Source: Stereum hirsutum FP-91666 SS1 (taxonomy: Eukaryota; Basidiomycota; Agaricomycetes; Russulales; Stereaceae). Taken from it: a DNA stretch of 64,000 nucleotides. The DNA is taken from assembly GCF_000264905.1 (NCBI RefSeq), contig NW_006763142.1:1481789-1545788 (forward strand), read 5' to 3'. Positions 12,324 through 22,706 of this stretch are shown piece by piece. The notes beneath the pieces are model-generated. The model did no database searches. It worked only from the letters and a program-made list of their open reading frames with translations, and was not told the origin of the DNA. Numbering within the stretch: the stretch's first letter is position 1; each line of letters starts with the position of its first letter. The translations under genes and the position numbers were made by a program.

Positions 12324-14319
12324 ATGACACCGACGAAGACAATGGCTTCCACACGATCCTCAAAACGACCACGGCCAGCGCCACTCCTAACCCAGGAAGA
12401 TTCAACGGCCACGCTGTTAACGTTTGACGAGCCGACTCTAGGTCTGTCCTCAACACACTTTTCTTCACCATACGTTGCACCAAATGAAGAGAGCTCATTC
12501 AATTGTAGCTCCTCTAGTCTCTCAACCTGTTTCTACTCGTAAGCGAAAGGTCCCAGTGGGCAATACCGAACCTGCTGTCTTTCCAGGCTCTCGAGGTCGC
12601 AGAAAGAAGCTCAGGATCGTGGAAATGGGAGCCGATGGCCGTTTGAACCCTCTTCCGGCACCCAATGCTGTCAATGATGACGCTGCGAACGCATATTGTA
12701 CGCTTCTCGTTCAAGGAGAAGGTGTCCAATTGGGCATGGGTGACGATGTCGTCGAAGCCCCCAAGACGAAGTTGAACCCGTTGATTGATGGCCTCTTCAA
12801 AGTCGAACAGGCCGCCATGGGAGGAAAAGGCATTGTTGGTATCGCCGCTGGAGCAATGTTTTCATTGGTGGTTGATTTTATTGGACGAGTAAGAATCCCT
12901 TTTCTCGAACCTCGTATCCGCATAGGAGTAGTGATGTGGCGCTGAACCCGACGCGATCGTAACAGGTATGGTCCTTCGGCTCGAACGATGAGCTCTCCCT
13001 CGGCCGAGAGGTAGACGACGATGAGGCTACCCCTGAACTCGTTCAACACTTCGACGATTTTAAGCCCGTGCGCGTTGCGTCAACGGATTGCCTTGCCCTC
13101 GCACTCGACGCGGAGGGTCAGCTTCGTCAATGGGGGATGTTCAAGGTCGGTTATCTGCCATGAAAATCCTCGGGGAACATCACACTCATTAATTTCGTAG
13201 ATGAACGAGGGAACGACCGGCTTCGACGGCATCAAGTCTAGTGCACCCTATCCAACTCCCACTCCCGCCTTTCCCAAGAAGACCGAGATTTCGAACGTCG
13301 CCTGCGGCTCCAATCACGTCCTTGCACTGACGACGTCCGGACACGTTTACACTTGGGGCTCGAACAGAGAATTCCAACTTGGTCGCAAAGTTCTGTCCCG
13401 GAATCGCAAAGTAGACCGAGCCTACGTTCCCGAGGCGCTTCATCTGCGCAATATCGTCGCCGTCGGGGCTAGTTCCTGCACGAGTTTCGCTGTGGACCAC
13501 CAAGGCGTCGTTTTTGCTTGGGGAGCCAATAATCTCAGACAGACCGGAATTAGCGATCAACGCGGTGGTGAAGAATCCGTGATTTCTACTCCGACAATCG
13601 TTGATGCATTGGCTTCCGAAAGGCACGGCGGTTCCAAGGTCATACAAATTGAGGGCGGAAGCGATCATACTCTTTTCCTCTTCGATAATGGACAGGTCTG
13701 GGGCTGTGGTCTCGTCGATCCTCAGAGTCCGCGTATTGGGCTTGCGGACGACCATCCTCGCATGGTACAAGCTTTGGGACGGATTGAGGAATTGACGGCT
13801 CGTCGTGACTCTATCCAGGCCGAATCGGGTTTCGAGGCCGCTATGGAAGAGGTTCCCAGTATAAAGGCATTCATCGACGAGCCTGCCTGCTTGACATTTC
13901 CTCCCGTATCAGACGAACTGCATCCGGTGAAGATTACGAAGATCGCTTCCTCGGGAAGGTGTAATCTGGCTGTTGATGTCCATGGGCATCTCTATGCTTG
14001 GGGTGAGGGTAATTCTTGCCAACTTGGCCTTGGTGACACCGCAGCGGCGATGGAGGTCAAGACACCCGTTCGAGTGAAGAATGCGGTTCTAGAAAAATTC
14101 AGGGCGGTCGATATCAGTCTGGGTGCTCAGCATGCTTTAGTCTCGTACGTCTTCCTATTCCTCCGTCATGGATGCGAACTCACCAATGGATCCTCTCCTG
14201 TTGTGCTTGACCACGACCATGTACACGTTACTAGGGCTACCCCAAGGTCAGTCTCACCAGCTCTCCCCGTTACGAGGCGCTGCTGATACGTGTTATTCTA
14301 CAGACTCGACGTCTCATAA
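12324..14319 (+). CDS. PRP20: Ran guanine nucleotide exchange factor, RCC1/Prp20/Pim1 family
   Basis: Chromatin-bound nuclear protein that loads GTP on Ran and so sets direction for nuclear transport and spindle assembly. The basic N-terminus (SSKRPRP, STRKRKVP, GRRKKLRI) fits nuclear import and DNA binding. The body is an RCC1 seven-blade propeller with repeat signatures VWSFGSNDELSLGREV, VYTWGSNREFQLGRKV, VFAWGANNLRQTG, VWGCGLVD and LYAWGEGNSCQLGLGD. The segment LRQWGMFK...NEGTTGFDG matches the family hallmark WGxFRxxxGxxGF. Exons: 12324-12441, 12509-12888, 12966-13145, 13201-14144, 14235-14246, 14304-14319. The 12-nt penultimate exon is needed to keep frame but is the least certain. A second in-frame ATG (12342) is possible. 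Confidence 0.93.
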
Positions 14320-14718
14320 ATCACGGCTATGAGCCTGGAGCCACCATTTCGCTGGATATTTTCCGTATCGTGTATTGCTAAGTCTCTTTACTATCGTTGC
14401 TTTGTCTGTACTTGTAACCTATCTGCACCAAAGTACTTTCAGCCTAGTCGCTGCGTTCTCCAGCATTTTCGAATGGCCGATTGCTGAATGAGGGGCTGGA
14501 TACTCTTTGAGATTGACCACGGCAGCTATCGTATATCATTTCCATCGTGATCAACTCGGACGATGATGATCTTCCAAGACGGCATGTCATTGCGTACTAG
14601 TCAGATGTACAAAAAGGATTTCGGCTGCTTCTCAATGGTGACAACTTCCGTATCGTCGCCCTCGGCCTCTTCGACAAGCCTCTCCACTCGATCTTCATCA
14701 TTTAATGCATGACACTCA
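14320..14718. other. Intergenic region between convergent genes
   Basis: Shared 3' flank of the RCC1 gene (+) and the membrane protein gene (-). Nothing recognisable is seen in it. Confidence 0.5.
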
Positions 14719-16236
14719 TCACACCCAGCTTCGGTACTCGCTCTTGTCGAACCAAGGCCCGTCCCAGCCCCTACGGACCAACTCCACTGTTTTGACCTGC
14801 AAGTCCGAAAACACTATCGACGTTGGACTGCTCGTCATTCGTCGTGCCATCCACCGATCCTGGTCATCCTCGATGGTATTGTGCGTGAATAGTGCAGGAT
14901 TTTGCCCAAATTGTACGGAGGCGAGCTGTCTATCGCGAATTCCCACGTTGACAGGTCCTGCATTTTGGGTCCGGGTCGATGAGACGGAGAATGTTGAGGT
15001 GTGTACTGTTCCTTGGATGCTGATGAGAGTGATGATGATGGTGGGATATATGCCCTGCGTATGTAGATCAGAATCGCGCTTCGTGTGTGTGTTAGTAACG
15101 AGATGAAGACTTGCAGAAATGAGGGCGAGTACGCTGTTCGTTACGTCGCCAATGGTCCCGATGGATACTCGGAGGTTCGAGCCTATGATGGAAAGTATCT
15201 AAACAGGATCAGGCCGGTTTTGAAAGTAAGAAAGAGCCTCAATGCTCACCAGGTATAGAGCATATAATAGGCCGGATTCGAAGAGTAGCACCAAAATACG
15301 TTCGACTCTCGTAGTCTTGTTCCCCGACAGGTTCTCCTGAAGGAATCGCCGGTATTTCCTGCCCGCCAGTATCTCAAACTTTGGAAAGCCGTCCTTAACA
15401 ATGACAAAAGCGTCCACGTACCAGACGTACAACCCCACAATGACCGTAGACAAAACGTTCGTAATCAAGGAAAGGACGATGGGCACTATCTCGATCACAC
15501 CGAGAGCATTATGGATAGCTGGGCGAGCATGACCTCCAATTGGTGTGGTCGTAGAAATGACTCCCCTCAAGGCGATTGTGGCGATTATGAAGGCTGAAGA
15601 TGAATATTGAGCCAATACACAGCCTGTCATGATACGTTGTCTAAAATGGAGGCATACCTATTGTCAACCCTAGTAGCACCAAGGAGCCTATGAGTGCCTT
15701 CTTGTACTCGTTTTTGCACAGCACCCAGACCCTCCAAACGACCACGCCATCTGCGACTCCGAACTATTCAAGGGTGAATCTTTGAGGTTTGGTAAATTTA
15801 TGGAGTCTTCACGCACATTAATAGTCACTACCGCGTTCATATTATCTGATCTCACACGAGGAAGACCTTCAACTATCGCCTGTGTTTTGACTTTCGTGAC
15901 CAGGAAAGCGAGGGAAATGGCCCAATGAGCAGTTGAAAGGGCGAACATAATCCAGATGATGGCCAGCATGATCTGGTTGGCCCGACTTCCAATACCGCGC
16001 TTGCTAGTTCAACAATTTCAGTCGACGACAGCACGCCAAGAGGCCCGTACGAGTTGACTCACATAAGAGAGGCTGTTGAGAGAGGTATCAGGACGAAAAA
16101 AATGCCTACAAGTCAAAATTTAGTAAGACAAGAAAAACATGGTCCTAGAAGACCGAGGAAGAAGTAGCGTACCGTAAACTAGAGACTGACATACAACGAT
16201 CACGACAGAGGCGAGCAGGTCAGTCTCCAGAGACAT
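14719..16236 (-). CDS. Basidiomycete multi-helix membrane protein of unknown function
   Basis: Polytopic membrane protein of a large, uncharacterised basidiomycete family with six or seven helices. Starts MSLETDLLASVVIVVCQSLV at 16236. Hydrophobic stretches follow in successive exons: IFFVLIPLSTASLM, MLAIIWIMFALSTAHWAISL, ADGVVVWRVWVLCKNEYKKA with IGSLVLLGLTI, SSAFIIATIALRGV, VIEIVPIVLSLITNVLSTVI, and ERILVLLFESGLLYALYLV. The C-terminal tail (STRTQNAGPVN, then HNTIEDDQD) is hydrophilic and ends at 14719. The ADGVVVWRVWVL segment is characteristic of this family as I know it. There are about seven exons with short introns. Function and location (plasma or internal membrane) cannot be told from the sequence. 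Confidence 0.7.
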
Positions 16237-17066
16237 TGAGCCTGACGAATACGAAGAGATGTGGGGGTGCTAGAGATCGTCCAGCGATACTAGGGATCGT
16301 CCAGCGAGCGCAGAGCCTTGTAAGTCACGATCAGATGAACTCCACTTAAGAAATAGCCTAGCTCATTGTCGTGAAAAGCAGTGCCCATCCCCAAGAAGCA
16401 CCATCGAATAGATCAGCGAGGTACTGTACTTGGATGGCAGTCATGGCTGAACTTGATTTCCTGAGTGGACAAGCCAGTGAACATATTCTGAGAAAACGTG
16501 TGTAGATCATCATAAGAGCACATCATCGGACCTGGAGAGTCGCACAGTCATCTTTGATTTACATGCTGATTTCGGTGCCGGGAGAGAAAAACGAGATATG
16601 GAAAGACGGCTTTCCTTGTCTGCTCGATGGCCATTTCGGTCTTGTCATGACCAGCGTAAAGGGTGTTCTTGCTTATGCACTCGTATCACGAAGACTTATG
16701 AGGTAGACATTTGCGGACCACAGAGAAGAGATCAAAACTCTGCGCCTTGTCAACGAATGGAGACTGCGCTGAATCAAAATCATGACAATGAAACACATCG
16801 ATACGGATCGTCACCGACATTCCTACCGATATGATCGGACCTCTCACATCTTCCGTCACCTCGTTGACCTGGTCTAGTTGTGTATGTCGCTAGCCTATAT
16901 TCAAGAACTGGACTGAACGTTACTGGTCACAATCGTCCATACCTTGATACCTTGCAGCTACGATACCCGCGTCTCATCACCTAAATATCTGAGCGCAGAC
17001 TACGAAACGCCGTGACAAACATCAACATTTGTATCTCCATGGCTCAATGTATTCCTCACGGAAAAC
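16237..17066. other. Intergenic region with a short direct repeat
   Basis: Promoter side of the membrane protein gene. The 12-mer ATCGTCCAGCGA occurs twice near 16277 and 16299. A 78-codon frame at 16598 shows no features of a real gene. Confidence 0.4.
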
Positions 17067-18434
17067 TCACCTGAAACTTAATACAAACACTCCCCCAGCG
17101 CTCTTCACACCTTTCGATTTCGCCTGTGAACAGTTTACGGGCGAAGAAGAGCATCCCGATCTCGTCCGTATAACTTTGCGGAATGCAACGTGCCAGGTAT
17201 TCAATTGTTTCTTCGAAGGCGCTATGAATGAAGGAAACGTTGGCTTGTGCCTCAGTGCTTGATCGTCGGGGTGAAGAGGTTGACTAGGCAAAGGAAGTGA
17301 GAGAAGGAAAGGACCGTACCGCTCAAGCATCTCAAAGCCCTGTACCATAGTATCCTCCGTTTCCGAAAGTTCAGGGTATCGTCCGCGGTATGAAGACAAC
17401 TTCTCCGCTATAGCGCTAAGCACACCTCGCGACTCCACCATCCGGCGAACCATCCCTTCCCTCCTCGACTTCAACGAATTAATATCCTTGACACTCAAGC
17501 AGAATTAGTTTCCCTCTTCATCCTCCCAATAAACTCGTAAATGCACCTCATGCACACCGACAAGATCATCTAACAACTCTATCGTCCTCCCCACATACGC
17601 CACGTCCACCACCTTCCGCGATATTGGCGTCTTCGAGAGTTCGTGCAGAGTTAGAGCGGCGATAGTTAGGCGTTCTAGCGCAGCGTCGGTAGGGCTACTC
17701 GAGGAATATCCAGAGCGCCATGCACCTGCGAATGCAGAGTACGCGTATGGACGGGTCGGGATGAGGATGTCAGTTTAGGAGATGCTTGAAGTGAGGTGGA
17801 TGAGCAGGAGAAAGAAACATACGATTCGCCAATCGTACACGGAGAGGTAACCGTACGCTTGTGTGAGAATCCTGAGCCTGCGCTTCATAGGATTGGAGCC
17901 TTGTATCGACGGAACCAGTATGTTCCTTCTCGTTGTACGTCTTCTCTCTGAATTCGTACACCATTCGGTGCGACTCGGAGGGTCGTAACGTCACATTCGA
18001 CGACTTCACGCTTAGTTTACTGCTCGGAGAATCTTGATCTTGGCCCGAAGTCGCATGAGAGCCAACAACCGTAAGTGACGACGAAGAACCTAGGGAGTAC
18101 ATCACCGAAGAACAGAAGTATCGTGGTGGTTCGGACGAAGAACCCAAGACCAGTGTGGCGTTGATACAGCCACGGGCGCCAGTGAACTCGAGATGAGATC
18201 CGGACTTAGGTCGCCATGCTCGCCGGATACGTCCCTCATTCCCGTCGGCATTGCGTGGGACGAAGCACAACTCAAGCATCGGCCAGCGTATCTCACAAGC
18301 GCACTCTAGAAATTTCGCATAAATGATGCAGACGATCGAGGATCCCTAATCATACACGGACGTTCCAGTCCTCAAGGTATTGATACATCGGCGGACAAAT
18401 TGAGAGCAAGCGCATCCTCGCGCAGAGATAACAT
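17067..18434 (-). CDS. Unrecognised protein, alpha-helical C-terminal half
   Basis: I do not recognise this protein. Proposed start MLSLREDALALNLSAD at 18434, a 41-bp intron (18345-18385), then an exon beginning GSSIVCIIYAKFLECACEIR. The middle is Ser-rich. The C-terminal half is charged and probably helical: TLHELSKTPISRKVVDVAYV, then LLDDLVGVHE|DINSLKSRREG and ESRGVLSAIAEKLSSYRGRY. A TAA at 17505-17507 in the same frame is removed if a 60-bp intron is used (donor after GVHE, branch-like CTAAT, acceptor before DINSL). An alternative start is the internal ATG at 18279. The 3' end may have further exons. It lies 166 bp downstream of the eL8 gene on the same strand. A weak likeness of the TPISRKVV stretch to TFIIS N-terminal helices is not enough to name it. 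Confidence 0.5.
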
Positions 18435-18600
18435 AGTGGAAGGAGAGCATAGGCGCGCATAAAGATAGGGCCTAGGTAGAACATGACTATGGTGGACAAC
18501 AAAACGACGCACGAAGACGTCTTTTGGCACGACTCCGCCCTCATCTCCCTCGACCAACCGAACCATCGACCAAACGCCCGGTGACAAGAGCAAAAGACGC

Positions 18601-19969
18601 TTAGAGCTTGCCGACGGAGGCGGCGGTGATGCTCTGGCCAGAGGCCTTGGCACGCTTGCGGAGCATCTCCTTGGACTTGTTGCCACGAAGACCTCCACCC
18701 CACTGCCTGCGGGACTCCTCGTACTTGTCGGAGCTACAGAGGAGGAGTAGAAGTGAGCACCACGAACGAGATGAGAGAAGGACGACAGAGAACATACAAG
18801 TTAGCCTTGGCGGCAGAGACGAGGGTGGCGAGCTCGCGCTCATCCTCCGACTTGACCTCCTGGATGGTGAGGACGGCGGCAGTCTTCTTGTGGACGACTG
18901 TGCCGAGACGGGCCTTACCCTTGACGATGACGTAGGGGACACCCATCTTGCGGCAGAGAGCGGGGAGGAAGATGACGAGCTCGATGGGGTCAACATCGTG
19001 GGCGATGACGACGAGAGCAGCCTTCTTGGCCTCGACGAGGGCAACACAGTGGTTGAGACCGTACTTGGCGAAAAGGGGCTTCTTGTCCTATATGTCCAAA
19101 CACGGATTGGAATGGGCATCGACGGAGATTAAGTAGGACGCAGAGGACGTACCTTCTGGGCCTCCTTGCCCTCAGCAGCGTCCTTGGCAGCAGCGTCAAG
19201 ACGAGCCTTCTTCTCCTGCTTAGTCTCGGGGCGGTACTTGTTGAGGAGCTTGAAGAGCTGGGTGGCGGTGTTCTTGTCGAGAGTGTGAGAGAACTGGGCG
19301 ATGGCGGGGGGAACCTTCAGGCGCTGGGAGAGGATGACCTTCTGGCGCTGGAGGCGGACGTATTCAGGCCACTTCACGAAGCGGGTCAGGTCGGTCTTGG
19401 GCCTGATGTCCTGGCCTACGACATAGCAATACCACACGTTCAGTACGTCCACAACCAAAGACAAAGAGAGTCAAATCGAGTCACTCACCGATACCGAAGT
19501 TTTTGGGACGAGACTCGAAGAGAGGGTTCTTCGCAGCCTTGGTGGTCTTGCTGGCACCGAAGGGCGCAGCGGCGGGCTTCTTACCGGTTCCGGCCTTGGA
19601 CTTGGGAGGCTGGTCATTGAGACGAGGTTGAGAAAACAATCAGTCACGACTATCCACCGTGAAGTGAGATAGACCGCGCAGGAAGTATTTCGCCTCGGAG
19701 CTCTAACGCTCGATCTGCAAGCAGACCGAGCCCAGCATATGTGCTATATAACGCTTCATCGTCCCGAAGGACTCAGCATAGCGAATGAGACAAGACAAAA
19801 GTCATGCTCGTGTGTACGTAGCCTAAAGACAAAGTCAGTGCGCCATAGGAAGGGGGGAGGTCATCTGAAGGCGGGACTCACCATCCATCAAATATGGCTC
19901 TCAAGACTACACATGCTGGGCTCCAAGGACTTCCTGCGCGTCCAACGTTCTGAAACAGATGCTCACCAT
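18601..19969 (-). CDS. RPL8: Large-subunit ribosomal protein eL8 (yeast Rpl8, human RPL7A)
   Basis: Structural protein of the 60S ribosomal subunit, with an L7Ae-type RNA-binding domain. Recognised from [79 protein letters not shown] and [15 protein letters not shown], ending [13 protein letters not shown] at 18601. The only frame-consistent start is a lone ATG exon at 19967-19969 followed by an intron of about 350 bp (to 19614), giving [12 protein letters not shown]. The ATG at 19617 reads in the wrong frame. Three further introns lie near 19477-19415, 19152-19088 and 18797-18733. A start-codon exon followed by a long first intron is common in fungal ribosomal protein genes. High expression is expected. 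Confidence 0.95.
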
Positions 19970-20764
19970 TGCTATCGACGGTCTTGAAGGGCTTGAGGGG
20001 AGTGATGAGGACGGTGAGGTAAATTCAAGGGAAATCGACAGAGGAAATTTCCACGACGCGATCCGGCCCAAACAAGACCAAACAGCATCGTGGTGGGTTC
20101 TTCCGACAGGGTGGCGCCTCCGTCGAAACATCGGTGCCACCCTCAACCATGACCCCGCGTCGCCATCTTGTAGCCTAGTTTTCTTTTTTTCCGGCATGGA
20201 GTAGAAGAAACGTAACGCAGAGAGAGGTCACTACAAAGCCCAATCCCGCGCTTACCCGCCTTGGAGCTCAAGGTAGCGATATTGCGCGTATACAGAAATA
20301 CATGTATCATATTTCCTGGGGGTATGGAGGACGACCTGAAGAGGACTTCATAAAAGGATATAAATTCTAGATAAAAACCGAATAACAGATCCTGTCTGAA
20401 CTTGTTTGCAGGGACGACGAGCATCTGAGTCCTTGAAAAATCAAGCTCGCGTCCGAGCCCTACTGAGCCCTATTCAGAATCCAGTCACTCCTCTCTAGAC
20501 AACTTGCACTCTGTGAGCGACAAGCGATGCCATAATCGTATAACGTACATGGGGATACTGAAATGGTGCGAAAGAGGTTCACTGATCGCTTGAGAAATCC
20601 ATCTGAAAATGAATGACTCTGAAGAGGGTGGAGCGTCTGGTGTTACCTCTCCGCTCTATCTTGCGCAGAGGCACTAAAAGAATTTAATCAGGCCGATTGA
20701 CGTACACAACAATCAGGGAATGGACTTACAAATAGTCCCCGTCAACAGCGTTGTTTTTTTTTTT
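19970..20764. other. Intergenic region upstream of the eL8 gene
   Basis: Holds the eL8 promoter. No coding segment recognised. A run of 12 T begins near 20754, next to the phosphate-permease fragment. Confidence 0.5.
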
Positions 20765-21080
20765 TGGTCGATAGCGTTTTCAACGATTTGTTCTTCGTTT
20801 CCGGAAGCAAGAGTGTGGAAGCGATTCCGGTGAAGTGAAGCAAGCAAAGATCTGGAAGCCAGAATGCCAAGGATATTAGACATAGTAGCAACGACGTGCG
20901 TGGCTGAAGAGACACTGAGTGGCGCACATATGATTTAGAAAACTTCCTGGGCTCTCGACGTCGATCAGTTTCGAAAAGCCCACTTGTGCGACGACGGCGC
21001 CGAGCTTTCCACAAGAAGCGGACATATCGTGAGCGGTCGAACGATAGCGGATTGGGAAGACTTTGCCAGGGTGCATATAT
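20765..21080 (-). pseudogene. C-terminal fragment of a Pho84-type phosphate:proton symporter
   Basis: Two blocks match the end of the MFS phosphate permease family. KVFPIRYRSTAHDMSASCGK and AVVAQVGFSKL (about 21071-20950) correspond to the conserved [EV]FPTRYRSTAHGISAASGK segment before helix 11. FTGIASTLLLPETKNKSL (about 20840-20785) corresponds to the last helix and its PETKGKSL tail. The blocks are in different frames, and the intron I can propose between them (GTGCGCC to TTCCAG) does not restore the frame. The first ten or so helices are absent upstream. It is best read as a decayed remnant, not a functional transporter. The family assignment is strong for so short a piece; the pseudogene status is inferred. 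Confidence 0.65.
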
Positions 21081-21124
21081 GAACGTGACCGAAGTTTTGG
21101 AAGAGATTAGATGATGCTAGATAC

Positions 21125-21426
21125 TGCCTCAATGTACGGTACAGACTGAGTTGCGCTCGCTACCTCGGCGAGGATCGTCCCAGCTACAGCCAGTGCCCCC
21201 TGCGTCGTTGGATTCGTCGCGCCGCTTTTGAACCGCCGCTTTACTATTATGATGAATATTCATTAGCAGTGTACACAGAGGCGGCAGAGCCGTAAGGAAA
21301 GCACGCACCGACAGACCAGCGACTCTTTGCAGTCTTTCTCGACTGAGAGGTGTCCAAGCTGTCTGTAGACGTCGGGGCGGGCTCGAAAGTCGTCAGCTCC
21401 ATTGCAGATGTGGAAGAGGATGCCAT
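21125..21426 (-). pseudogene. Possible N-terminal fragment of a fungal NLR/STAND-like protein
   Basis: A two-exon open stretch starting ATG at 21426. The first exon is Ser/Thr-rich (MASSSTSAMELTTFEPA). The second (21238-21125) encodes QGALAVAGTILAEVASAT and SVPYIEAVSSII. This resembles the helical N-terminal region found ahead of NACHT domains in many basidiomycete STAND proteins (the '...SVPYLKAA...' segment). No NACHT or repeat domain follows; the next sequence is the permease fragment, and the two cannot be spliced in one frame. It may equally be a short unknown gene. The homology is from memory of the family's look and needs a search. Confidence 0.35.
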
Positions 21427-22706
21427 AGAGAGTTCAATGGCCGCGATTCTCGTGCACAACAGTGAGAGAGCACCAAGAGAGAAAAGACTAGGAGACCACT
21501 CCTAGGGTTATGGCCGAGAATGGTCGTAGTAGGCGCACTGCATCCTCCAAGTACAGTACAGGTAGGAGGTATTGAGGCATGTACTAGGACAGTCGTATTA
21601 GGCGCTTTACAGTTCATTATTCCTCTCAGCAAAGGATAGGTTGCGAAAAGTCTGTGACTTTCGTCAACGATCCAGCTTCAACCTGTGAGATCATGAGGTT
21701 GTGGTTCAACAAAGTCTTCAATCGCCGCCATGCTCGGGGCGCCTTTTGAGTTCCTGGTCCGATTTCCTTCCGTGAGATAAGATTAGAACACGGAACGCTG
21801 CCGACGGTCTTGGCCGTAGGCACACACCCGACGGACTGATTATGATGCCGGTGATCATGAGGCCGGACGGAAGGCCCGGCTTCTTATGATAGGCTGCGTC
21901 ATTATTTATTTCTGGTCCTCGAGCCCAGATCGGGCCTCAAGAGGACCACCTCGGTCATCGTCGTGGTTTGTTACCGGCGGCTCTGAAATTTCTGAACGAT
22001 AGTTCGTATCTCTTGTCGTCTCATTTGCAGCTGACAATCCCACTGAATCCCATGGCGATTGTGGCCTTGTCTCTCTTTCTAATCTTCTCAGTTCGGAAGG
22101 TGGATTGAGATTTTGAAGGTTGTAAGACCACAGGAAATGTTTCACCGACGTCGGGTGGTCCGATGATGGTCGAGAGGTGGGCCCACGAGCAACCCACAAG
22201 GTCCGTGTTGCTTTACATAGAACTTCATTTCCTCTATGACTGCGTCAAGGGCGCGTAAATTCATAGCACTTTGGGTGGGTCAACTGGGATTGTATAGTTT
22301 TGTTGTAGTTTCGTGTGCCTTCCAGAGCTCGAGCGGGCGACATGATAACAAAGCAGACGTCTCGCCGGCCGTTCGATGCGGCCATGATACGTATCGCTCG
22401 ATACTTGCGGCGTGGGTTCGATTCCTCTTCATGGTCACTGGATCAATTGAGGTGAGAGTTCACCAGGCTGAATTGTTTTGGTCATGGGCAATATGTAATC
22501 CAGAGGAGTTGGGGGCCGGAGGTGTTCCCTCGTCGTTGCTCCCGTCTGTTTTTTGACACAGGCGGCTATCTATAAGTGTCTGCACATGCTGGGGTGACGC
22601 ACTCCGCATTCCCCTCCGCACTCCCCTTCACCCTTCTATCTCACCAGACTGCTTGCCAATTGACCCGACTGTTCATTCAGTTCGGACCAGTTACGACCAC
22701 TCGTGA
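21427..22706. other. Intergenic region upstream of the MFS gene
   Basis: No gene recognised. It contains a small perfect hairpin, CTAGGAG-ACCA-CTCCTAG, near 21489-21506, and a TATAAG at 22571-22576, about 130 bp before the MFS start. A 97-codon minus-strand frame at 21906-22199 has no recognisable feature. Confidence 0.4.

Noticed and set aside
16270..16315. Two copies of ATCGTCCAGCGA as a possible operator.
   Set aside because: Too short and isolated to support a function; probably a small local duplication.
17505..17507. In-frame TAA suggesting a broken gene at 17067-18434.
   Set aside because: A phase-0 intron with a branch-like CTAAT and AG acceptor removes it and joins two well-formed helices.
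21125..21426. Fusion of the NLR-like exons with the permease fragment as one gene.
   Set aside because: The available donor and acceptor join them in the wrong phase for the permease sequence.
22405..22440. GGTTCGATTCC, a good tRNA B-box match.
   Set aside because: The flanking T-stem does not pair well and no A box or acceptor stem can be found upstream.
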